Assembly: GCA_030523805.1 (NCBI GenBank)
Contig: JAUNHS010000054.1
Location: 1-9,209 of the forward strand
DNA from: Acinetobacter sp.
GTDB taxonomy: Bacteria; Pseudomonadota; Gammaproteobacteria; Pseudomonadales; Moraxellaceae
Direction of reading: 5' to 3'
DNA length: 9,209 nt
Below, one piece after another: positions 1-7,500 of the stretch. The position numbers and the translations under genes were made by a program. Every line of letters starts with the position of its first letter. The first letter of the stretch is position 1. The notes beneath the pieces are model-generated. The model had not been told where the DNA came from. It saw only the letters and a list, made by a program, of their open reading frames with translations, and ran no database searches.

Positions 1-10
1 GTTTCTCAGA

Positions 11-16
11 TATAAT
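11..16 (+). promoter_or_regulatory. Probable -10 box for the exported-protein gene
   Basis: A perfect TATAAT lies 38 bases before the start codon at 54. It predicts transcription starting near 22-24 and a leader of about 30 bases. The matching -35 box would fall before the window, so only half the promoter can be judged. A purine-rich AAAGAAG at 40-46 is a suitable ribosome binding site, 7 bases from the ATG. Confidence 0.6.
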
Positions 17-53
17 ACAGCAACTTTTATCTCCACTTCAAAGAAGATTTGTT

Positions 54-740
54 ATGAAAAAATTGTTAAGTGCTGTAGTAGCAGCATCTTTAGCGGTAGC
101 TAGCTTACCTGCTCAAGCAGGTGTACATCGTGATGCTCACGGCAACATTGGTTTTGATACTTTAGAAGAGTGCCGTGCGGCAATCGTTTCAGGTAATGTA
201 AAGTTCTATAAATCAGCAACTCACCACCCTGCTTTACTTCGTAAAGGTGAAAAATCTGTAACTCAAGGTCGTTTAGGCGATTTATCTCCAGAATACCGCT
301 ATGGTACTTGTGACTTAGGTACAGGTCACCGTGCAGGTCGTGATGGTGTTGCAAAAGCATTACAAGGTAAGTTTATCCCTTACTCTCCAGACATGACTGT
401 AAACCGTTATGCTGATGCAAATGGCCGTATCGTGCGTGTTACTATGCAACAATGTGATAACTGGTTCAGTGGCAACATTCCACGTTCATTCCCTTACAAC
501 CCAGCACCAGCTCCTGTAGCTGCTCCTGCTCCAGCACCAGCTCCAATGCCTGCTCCAGCACCAGCTCCTGTTGCTCCAGCAGTTGTAGCTCCTGTTGCTC
601 CAGCTCCTGCTGTTGCAGCGGCTCAAGGTAGCTTGTTGAACTGGAAAGCGTTAGCTGCTTTAGGTGTAATCGGTGCAGGTGCTGCAATCTTGTTGAATGA
701 CAATGACGGTACTACAGGTACTACTGGTACTACACGTTAA
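54..740 (+). CDS. Exported protein with Pro-Ala linker and YjbE/GfcA-like Gly-Thr tail
   Basis: This is a 228-residue exported protein of unknown function. Residues 1-22 form a clear Sec signal peptide (MKK, hydrophobic core, cleavage after AQA). Residues 23-148 are a globular-looking domain that I do not recognise, with cysteines at 40, 86 and 134. Residues 149-190 are almost only Pro, Ala and Val, a flexible linker. Residues 198-214 are a short hydrophobic Ala/Gly/Leu segment, and the end reads NDNDGTTGTTGTTR. From memory, hydrophobic segment, Asp/Gly, then Gly-Thr repeat is how the small secreted YjbE/GfcA proteins end, and those are the first genes of the yjb and gfc exopolysaccharide operons. 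The YjbF- and YjbH-like genes that follow support this role. Codons are strongly biased to GGT, CGT and GCT, as in highly expressed genes. The ATG at 54 has a good ribosome binding site and yields the signal peptide. A surface or periplasmic role in polysaccharide export is inferred. Confidence 0.85.
   Translation: MKKLLSAVVAASLAVASLPAQAGVHRDAHGNIGFDTLEECRAAIVSGNVKFYKSATHHPALLRKGEKSVTQGRLGDLSPEYRYGTCDLGTGHRAGRDGVAKALQGKFIPYSPDMTVNRYADANGRIVRVTMQQCDNWFSGNIPRSFPYNPAPAPVAAPAPAPAPMPAPAPAPVAPAVVAPVAPAPAVAAAQGSLLNWKALAALGVIGAGAAILLNDNDGTTGTTGTTR
501..623 (+). repeat. Pro-Ala coding low-complexity repeat
   Basis: This stretch encodes the linker at residues 150-190 of the exported protein and is built from CCA/CCT and GCA/GCT codons. 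The 14-mer CCAGCACCAGCTCC occurs at 501-514, 531-544 and 555-568. A 20-base copy recurs exactly at 525-544 and 549-568, a period of 24 bases (8 codons). In-frame repeats of this kind can expand or shrink by slippage without breaking the frame. Confidence 0.85.
708..733 (+). repeat. 9-bp tandem repeat encoding Gly-Thr-Thr
   Basis: GGTACTAC occurs at 708-715, 717-724 and 726-733, a strict 9-base period. It encodes three Gly-Thr-Thr units at the very C-terminus of the exported protein, just before Arg and the stop codon. Only the ninth base of the unit differs between copies. Confidence 0.85.
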
Positions 741-764
741 TTCCTAAATATCTTTATGATATGC

Positions 765-809
765 AAATGTGCCTTAAATTTTCGGATTTATGGCACATTT
801 TTTATTTTT
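765..809 (+). terminator. Rho-independent terminator after the exported-protein gene
   Basis: The arm AAATGTGCC (765-773) pairs with GGCACATTT (792-800). After one T-T mismatch, TAAAT (775-779) pairs with ATTTA (786-790), closing a 6-base loop. A T-rich run follows (798-809). It lies 24 bases after the stop codon and before the lipoprotein gene. It would make the first gene much more abundant than the next two, which would then need read-through or their own promoter. Confidence 0.85.
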
Positions 810-843
810 CCCTTTTAATATTTAGACCTTTGCTGAGTGTCTT

Positions 844-1521
844 ATGTTTAAATTTCAATGCCAACCCTTTACGCTAGCATTGCTTGGCAGTGTGTTTTTA
901 TTACTGAGTGCGTGCCAATCTGGTAGCGGTTGTACACAAGGGCAATCTTCATGCTTTAAAGTCGCTGCCAAAGCAAAAGTATCCGATGCAACACTAAATA
1001 GCCAATTCCAATATGTGAAACTTTCACTCAATGGCAATGTGGTATGGATTGCTCAAGGTGCTGTAGATCAGTGGCCTGTTGCCAATACAGCAGTTTATTA
1101 TGGTGCTGACCGTTCCGTTGTAAAATTTGCCAATGGTCGTTTAAAGTCATTGATTACACAAGAATTGTCATGGAAAGAAACGCAAGCACCACAAGTGAAT
1201 TGGTCTTATTTTAAACAAGATAATGCAAAGGCAATGCAGTTCCAACGTCAAATTGATACGATTGATGGCGTATCTGCATTACAAGAGCAACGTCAATTAC
1301 AGCGTATTGCCGCCCCAAAACATCATGCCTATAGTGGCGATAGTCAAGCATTAGTTTGGGTACAAGAAACAACTTTGCAGTCAAATGCAGCGAAAAAGCG
1401 TGTGGCTTATTTTGATACATGGTATGCCTTACACCCTGATCATGCTGAGCCTGTTTATGCACAGCAGTGCTTATCAGCCAAACACTGTATTACATGGCAA
1501 CAATGGAGAAAAACACCATGA
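844..1521 (+). CDS. yjbF: YjbF/GfcB-family lipoprotein
   Basis: A 225-residue lipoprotein, close to the usual length of the YjbF/GfcB family, whose members sit beside GfcC and YjbH in exopolysaccharide and group 4 capsule loci. Residues 1-23 are a lipoprotein signal with lipobox LSAC, so Cys24 would be lipidated. Gln follows it rather than Asp, which favours the outer membrane. The mature part has a YjbF-like layout: a Tyr-led strand (QYVKLSLNG), then a predicted beta-rich section with YYGADRSVVKFANGRLKSL, matching the family's 'residue, then nGR' pattern. Cys30/Cys37 and Cys209/Cys215 could form two disulfides. The family call rests on this weak pattern, length, lipobox and strong context. 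Its function is not established in detail; a part in polysaccharide secretion is inferred. The start at 844 has only a weak GAGTG-like binding site. The stop overlaps the next start by 4 bp, so the two are probably co-translated. Confidence 0.8.
   Translation: MFKFQCQPFTLALLGSVFLLLSACQSGSGCTQGQSSCFKVAAKAKVSDATLNSQFQYVKLSLNGNVVWIAQGAVDQWPVANTAVYYGADRSVVKFANGRLKSLITQELSWKETQAPQVNWSYFKQDNAKAMQFQRQIDTIDGVSALQEQRQLQRIAAPKHHAYSGDSQALVWVQETTLQSNAAKKRVAYFDTWYALHPDHAEPVYAQQCLSAKHCITWQQWRKTP
1505..1508 (+). promoter_or_regulatory. Ribosome binding site that sets the start of the YjbH-fusion gene
   Basis: GGAG lies inside the end of the lipoprotein gene, 9 bases before the ATG at 1518. That ATG forms an ATGA overlap with the TGA stop of the upstream gene. 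The in-frame upstream ATGs at 1467, 1494 and 1503 lack this site or overlap it, and starting there would place 17 or fewer extra residues before the signal peptide. Confidence 0.75.
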
Positions 1522-4409
1522 TGTTCTTCCGTTTAGTATCTCGTCCTACATGGCATTATCGCCCCTTAGTTGCTGCAATGACGATGGTATTCGCTCCGAC
1601 AGCTTTTGCTCAAGGAACAACATTACCAGCCAGCGAAACGGTAAAAATTACGCAAGATCAACGCATGGGTGATTGGTTATCACAACAATTACATCAAAAA
1701 ACCAATCAAAATATTGATGAAAGTGCGATTGTTTGGCAATCAGCATCTGAACAAAGCGTGCAACAGCGTCAGCAAAAGGCATTAATCCAACAATTAAAAT
1801 CACTCAATGCTAAACATACGCATGCGATTGCACCACTGATTGCTTGGCTAGAGCGTTTACCTGCAACAGGTCGTGTTCATTTGCCACAGCAAGATGCTCG
1901 TTATTTACAAGTCAATCCACAATTAGAACCTGTCTTAAAGCAAGGCGATCAAGTCCAATTATCACAACGTACTACGGTTGTGAATGTATTATTTGATGAT
2001 GCTCGTGCCTGCCAAGTGCAACATGAGCCAACAGCCCAAGCTCAAGACTATATTAAGCACTGTATGTCGGCATTAAATAAATCATTTTATGCAGATACAG
2101 CCTATTTAATTACACCGCAAGGCGATGTTCAACAAGTCAATATCGCAAAATGGAATGCTCAAACACAAACGCCACCTGCAGCAGGTGCGTGGTTATGGGT
2201 ACCTGAAGCGAAGCATGGCTGGACAAAAGAAACCGCTCAAAAAGTCGCTCAATTAATTGCATCTCAAGGGACAACGCTTGCTTTGCCATATCATCAAGGG
2301 CAACAGGTCTTACAATTACAGCAGCATTCATCAGCAAGCCGTGATTTACCTGTAACAAGTAGTGATTGGGGAATTACAGGCTTATTGCAAACCCCAACAG
2401 CTCGTATGCAAAAAGCAGGTACAGCAAGTTTGCATGTTTCACATACAGATCCATATACACAATATAATATTGTGCTACAACCTTTTGATCGTTTAGAAAC
2501 AGCGATGCGTTATACCAATGTGAAAGGTGTATCGTATGGTCCTGTGAGTCCAAACCAAGATTTAAAAGATAAATCTTTAGATGTAAAGCTGAAACTTTTA
2601 AAAGAAAGTCGCTATGTGCCTGAAGTTGCTGTAGGCTGGCGTGACCCTGTCGGCACGAGTCTTTTTGGTGGCGAATATGTCGTGGCGAATAAACGCTATG
2701 GCGATTTTGATTTTAGTTTAGGTTTAGGCTGGGGTTATCTAGGAAAGCGTGCTGATATAGACAATCCACTCGGTGCAATTTCTAACCGTTTTAAACAACG
2801 TGTATATCCTGTCGCAAGTGGTGGTGAAGCCAGCCCTGAAACATGGTTCACAGGTAAAACTGCCCTTTTTGGTGGTGTGCAATGGCACAGCCCATATCAA
2901 CCACTGATTGTAAAACTAGAATATGATGGCAATGACTATAAAAGTGAACGCCATATCGGCAATAAATACCAATCGGATATTCCTGTCAATGTTGGTTTAA
3001 CATGGCTCGGTCGCAATGTAGAACTGTCTGCTGCTGTAGAGCGTGGTAATACAGCGATGTTTGGTATTGCTTTCCGTGGTGATTTATCACAAGTGGGACA
3101 ATATAAAGCGGGCATAAGCAGTGTTCAACAAGGTAAAAAAGGGTATTTCAACCCTGCTGGTTTAAGTTTCCATATGCCGATTGGCAAGCAAGAAACAAAT
3201 CTGACACAGCAGCAGCAAGTCCTTGAAGCAGTCAGCCAAGCGACAGGTTGGAAAGCCTTTGAATTAACGCATCACAATCAAATTTTAACGGTCAAAGCCG
3301 AAGATGATGGCGGTGTGTATTTACACGAACGTGTGAAAAATGCTGCTGAAATTTTACAGCACCTGGCACCTGCAAATACCAAGATAATTCAAGTGCAATT
3401 ATATCGTCAAGGTGAAGCAGTAAGTACCTTTAGTATTGCTCCAAGTACATGGCAACAGCAATATCAACAGCTTACGCCAACATCACAGCGTATTGCTCAG
3501 CCATTTACCGTATCGTCAAGCAAACCTGCGAAGCAGCCAAGTAGTGCAACTGTGGCAAAAGTAAAACACGCCAAAGGCTCTATTTCTATTACCCCTGATA
3601 TTTCACAAAGTATCGGTGGGCCAAATGGTTATTTATTTGGTATGTACGCAAGTGCCAATGCCAACTATCAACTCTGGCAAGGGGCTTGGGTAAATGCGAC
3701 TGGTCAAGTGCGTATTGCTGACAATTATGATAAATACACCTTTACCGCTGAAAGTGCATTACCACGAGTACGCACTAATATTCGCCAATACATGACCACA
3801 TCTCGTGTATTAATGCCAAATTTACAGCTGACACAATTTAAGCAATTAGATAACCATCTGTACGGTTTGGTATATGCAGGCTATTTAGAATCAATGTTTG
3901 CAGGTGTAGGTGGCGAAGTGTTGTATCGTCCAGCCAATCGCTCATGGGCAATTGGTGCTGATATTAACCGTGTACGTCAGCGTGATTTTGATCAGCAGTT
4001 TGCTTTGCAAGATTATGAAGTTACGACAGGTCATGTCAATTTCTATTGGAATATGCCGTGGTACAATGTCAATATGAAATTATCGGCAGGTCAATATTTA
4101 GCAGGCGATCGTGGTGCAACTTTAGACCTTTCTCGTACCTTTAAAAATGGTGTAACCATGGGTGCGTGGGCAACCAAAACCAACATTTCTGCTGCAGAGT
4201 TTGGTGAAGGTAGCTTTGATAAAGGGATTTATGTAGATATTCCATTTGATGCCATCTTTAAACGTTGGTCAGCAGGCAAATCGCATTTGATTTACCACCC
4301 ATTATTGCGTGATGGTGGTGCAAGATTAAATCGTACCTTTGATTTGTACAATTTAACATCGCCTGCAAGCAAGCATAATTTACAGATTAAAAATCCTTTA
4401 GGTTATTAA
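1518..4409 (+). CDS. yjbH: GfcC/YjbG-YjbH fusion, outer-membrane exopolysaccharide protein
   Basis: A 963-residue protein from the start at 1518; the frame is open back to an ATG at 1467. Residues 1-31 are a signal peptide ending AFA. Residues 32-271 match the periplasmic GfcC/YjbG family: LPATGRV, a 'LKQGDQVQLSQRTTVVNVL' strand pair, YLITPQGDVQQVNIAKWN, GAWLWVPE and a closing helix. Cys165 and Cys182 may form a disulfide. Residues 276-963 match YjbH/GfcD (DUF940) along their whole length: GLLQTPTARM near 288, LKDKSLDVKLKL, SRYVPEVAVGWRD, GWGYLGKR, and at the end SAGQYLAGDRG, NISAAEFGEGSFDKG and LLRDGGARLNR. E. coli YjbG (about 245 aa) and YjbH (about 700 aa) are separate; here their lengths add up in one uninterrupted frame with no second signal peptide. 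YjbH proteins are predicted outer-membrane beta-barrels, so the GfcC part should sit in the periplasm tethered to the barrel. Exopolysaccharide secretion is the known context; the exact substrate is unknown. Confidence 0.9.
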   Translation: MMFFRLVSRPTWHYRPLVAAMTMVFAPTAFAQGTTLPASETVKITQDQRMGDWLSQQLHQKTNQNIDESAIVWQSASEQSVQQRQQKALIQQLKSLNAKHTHAIAPLIAWLERLPATGRVHLPQQDARYLQVNPQLEPVLKQGDQVQLSQRTTVVNVLFDDARACQVQHEPTAQAQDYIKHCMSALNKSFYADTAYLITPQGDVQQVNIAKWNAQTQTPPAAGAWLWVPEAKHGWTKETAQKVAQLIASQGTTLALPYHQGQQVLQLQQHSSASRDLPVTSSDWGITGLLQTPTARMQKAGTASLHVSHTDPYTQYNIVLQPFDRLETAMRYTNVKGVSYGPVSPNQDLKDKSLDVKLKLLKESRYVPEVAVGWRDPVGTSLFGGEYVVANKRYGDFDFSLGLGWGYLGKRADIDNPLGAISNRFKQRVYPVASGGEASPETWFTGKTALFGGVQWHSPYQPLIVKLEYDGNDYKSERHIGNKYQSDIPVNVGLTWLGRNVELSAAVERGNTAMFGIAFRGDLSQVGQYKAGISSVQQGKKGYFNPAGLSFHMPIGKQETNLTQQQQVLEAVSQATGWKAFELTHHNQILTVKAEDDGGVYLHERVKNAAEILQHLAPANTKIIQVQLYRQGEAVSTFSIAPSTWQQQYQQLTPTSQRIAQPFTVSSSKPAKQPSSATVAKVKHAKGSISITPDISQSIGGPNGYLFGMYASANANYQLWQGAWVNATGQVRIADNYDKYTFTAESALPRVRTNIRQYMTTSRVLMPNLQLTQFKQLDNHLYGLVYAGYLESMFAGVGGEVLYRPANRSWAIGADINRVRQRDFDQQFALQDYEVTTGHVNFYWNMPWYNVNMKLSAGQYLAGDRGATLDLSRTFKNGVTMGAWATKTNISAAEFGEGSFDKGIYVDIPFDAIFKRWSAGKSHLIYHPLLRDGGARLNRTFDLYNLTSPASKHNLQIKNPLGY

Positions 4410-4428
4410 TCGGTCAATCCATGCCAAC

Positions 4429-4462
4429 AAAAAAAGCCATGATGAACGTCATGGCTTTTTTA
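4429..4462. terminator. Bidirectional terminator 1 between yjbH and putA
   Basis: A 13-bp perfect stem pairs AAAAAAGCCATGA (4430-4442) with TCATGGCTTTTTT (4449-4461) around a 6-base loop. It has a T run on the + strand and an A run of seven (T on the - strand) on the other side. It begins 20 bases after the yjbH stop codon and can serve both convergent genes. Confidence 0.9.
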
Positions 4463-4479
4463 TTGCAAATCGTGTGCAT

Positions 4480-4511
4480 AAAAATATCGCCCAAAAGTGA
4501 GCGATATTTTT
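4480..4511. terminator. Bidirectional terminator 2 between yjbH and putA
   Basis: An 11-bp perfect stem pairs AAAAATATCGC (4480-4490) with GCGATATTTTT (4501-4511) around a 10-base loop. It lies 26 bases beyond the putA stop codon, so it is likely the main putA terminator, with the hairpin at 4429-4462 as a second block. Its GC content is low, so it may be the weaker of the two. Confidence 0.8.
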
Positions 4512-4537
4512 ACATTTTATGATGCAGAATGGATTGC

Positions 4538-7500
4538 TTAACCTTCTTCTAACATCATCAAGCTCGTATTACCACCTGCTGCCGTCGTATTCACACTCAC
4601 TGCACGCTCATGTACCAAGCTAGTTAATGGAATGTTTAACTCGCCATCATTCAAATGCACAATTGGAGCAATATTAGCAATGTGTTGTGCAACATCTTGT
4701 TGCAATGCCAATAATGACTCTTTGCTGCCTTGATGGATAATCGCATCGCATTTCACATCTGCCAAGCTGTTATACACGCTGATGCGAGCTTTTACATCTT
4801 GTGGTAATTTTGCATAAACGTCTTTGGCAAATGGACTATCTGCCAACACGCACGCACGGCTACCGATAGACAATGCCGTATTCACATGACGTACTTGCTG
4901 ATCCAACTGTTGAGCAATGCTTAAAATTGCATCACGAGCCACCACATGATAAGTATTTGACTCACCTGTAGGCCCTGGCAATTCATACACTTTATTCGCA
5001 AAAATTGCATTCTCTACAGCTGGCAATTCTACTTGAGCCAAGTTTTGTTTTGCCCACGTTGCAAATGCAGTATTGGCTGGATTTAACTGTGCTGCAGCAG
5101 TCAAATCACGCACTGTACCATACGGTTTTTGCAACACCGCTTGCGTAGATTTAGATGTTAAACGGTGTAGATACAATGCACCACCCGCTTTCGGGCCAGT
5201 ACCAGACAAGCCTTCACCACCAAATGGCTGTACACCAACCACAGCACCAACGATGTTACGGTTAATATACAAGTTACCCACGTGTGCATTTGCCGTTACA
5301 TTTTCAATCGTTTCATCAATACGTGTGTGCAAGCCCATGGTCAAACCATAGCCTTTATTGTTCACAGCTGCCAATAATTGATCTAATTGACCGTATTTAT
5401 ATTTAATCACGTGCAATACAGGACCAAAAATTTCACGCTTCAATTCATCTAAATGTGGTAATTCAATCAACGTTGGCAATACAAATGTCCCTGCATTTAA
5501 CGCTGATGTCTCTTGATGAATGCTTAATTGATGCACAGGATAACCCAAGCCTTTCATGTGCTGAATATGATTATCAATATTCGCTTTAGACTCTGTATCA
5601 ATCACAGGACCAATATCCGTCGCTAAATGCACAGGATTGCCCACATTTAATTGTTGCATTGCACCTTTCAACATACGCAAAATGGTGTCGTAACTATCTT
5701 CTTGTACACACAAAATACGCAATGCCGAACAACGCTGACCTGCACTGTCAAATGCTGAATTGACCACATCAATCACCACCTGCTCAACCAATGCCGATGA
5801 ATCCACAAACAAGGCATTTTGACCACCTGTTTCTGCAATCAATGGAATCGCCTGACCTTCTACAGTTACACGATTTGCCACAGTTTTTTGCAAGATTTTG
5901 GCAACTTCGGTAGAACCTGTAAACATGATCCCTTTAATACGATCATCTTTACTTAATGCTGAACCGACAATTTCACCACGACCTGGCAATAATTGCACCA
6001 CATCTTTTGGTACACCTGCTTGCCACAAGAGTTTAATGGTTTCACAAGCGATTAATGGTGTTTGCTCCGCAGGTTTCGCAATGACGGTATTACCCACCAC
6101 TAATGCTGCCGACACTTGACCCAAGAAAATCGCCAATGGGAAATTCCATGGGCTAATACACAATACTGTGCCTAAAGCCCCTTGTAAATCTTGCTCAAAA
6201 TGAGCCGCTTGCGTTGCATAATAACGTAAGAAATCTACCGCTTCACGCACTTCAGCAATCGCATTTGGATAAGTTTTACCACTTTCACGAGAGAGTAAAA
6301 CCATCATTGATTCAATATTTTGCTCTAATAAATCAGCGGTTTTCAGCAACATTGCCGCACGCTCATGTACCGAACGAGCTGCCCACGCTGCATTGGCTTG
6401 TTCAGCAAAATCAAGTGCTTTATTCACATCTTGCACTGTCGCTTCACGCACATAACCCACTAAATCTTGATGATTTGACGGATTAACAATCACTTGATCT
6501 TGTGCTGAAGCGGCTTGACTATCATCATAATCCGCCATTAATGGATTTGACACCCACACATGACCTTTTAATGATTGCACTTTTGCCGATAAACTTTCCA
6601 ATACGCTATCGTTATTTAAATCATAACCTGCTGAGTTTTTACGCTGCTCGCCATATAATTTCAATGGTTTCGCAATCGCCAAATGTGATTGCCCCACTTT
6701 ACCTTCTTTTTGAGCAATCTCAGCAATTTCGTCCATTGGATTAGCAACCAAATCTTCAATTTTGATATTTTGGTCAGCAATACGGTTTACAAACGATGTA
6801 TTCGCACCATTTTCTAACAAACGACGCACCAAATACGCTAATAAAGTTTCATGGCTACCTACAGGTGCATAAATACGGCACGGCACGCCTAATTTACCAT
6901 TGGCTTTATCGCCTACCACTTGTTCGTACAATGGCTCGCCCATGCCGTGTAAACATTGAAATTCATATTGTTCAATATGATACGTTTCAGGATTTGCCAA
7001 ATGATAAATGGTTGCCAAAGTTTGTGCATTATGCGTTGCAAATTGTGGGAAAACTTCATCTTTTGCCGCCAATAATTTTTTCGCACACGCAATATACGAC
7101 AAGTCGGTATAAACTTTTCGTGTAAATACTGGAAACTCGCTCATACCTTCAACTTGTGATTTTTTCACTTCGCTGTCCCAGTATGCACCTTTAACCAAAC
7201 GAATCATTAAACGGTGCTGACTGCGTTTTGCCAAATCAATAATATAATCAATGAGATAGTAACAACGCTTTTGGTACGCCTGAATCACAAAGCCAATACC
7301 ATTCCAGCCTTGCAAACTTGGCTCAAAACACAAACGCTCAAGCAAGCCCAAAGACAATTCTAAACGCTCAGTTTCTTCCGCATCAATATTTAAACCGATG
7401 TCATATTTCTTCGCTAATTCAACAAGATGCAATAATTTTGGATACAATTCATCATGCACACGTTGGATTTGCGAACGTTGATAACGTGGGTGCAATGCCG

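Noticed and set aside
501..623. TonB-like protein because of the Pro-rich linker
   Set aside because: TonB has an uncleaved N-terminal anchor and a conserved C-terminal domain; this protein has a cleavable signal and a short Thr tail.
466..687. Gln/Leu-rich frame on the - strand
   Set aside because: It is the reverse reading of the Pro-Ala codon repeat; its composition is an artefact of that repeat.
648..740. C-terminal sorting signal (LPXTG, PEP-CTERM or GlyGly-CTERM) on the first protein
   Set aside because: There is a hydrophobic stretch, but no sorting motif before it and no basic cluster right after it; the tail is Asp/Gly/Thr-rich instead.
816..821. TAATAT as a -10 box for the lipoprotein gene
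   Set aside because: No acceptable -35 at 16-18 bases upstream, and that area is occupied by the terminator stem; AT-rich DNA gives such matches by chance.
1385..1672. Open frame of 95 codons overlapping the lipoprotein/fusion junction
   Set aside because: Both overlapping genes have family matches and the ATGA junction explains the region; this frame has no binding site.
6796..7125. Long open frames on the + strand opposite putA (also 6214-6486, 6502-6744, 7698-8150, 7951-8238)
   Set aside because: They mirror a fully conserved PutA reading frame, lack ribosome binding sites and encode no recognisable domain; they are codon-bias shadows.
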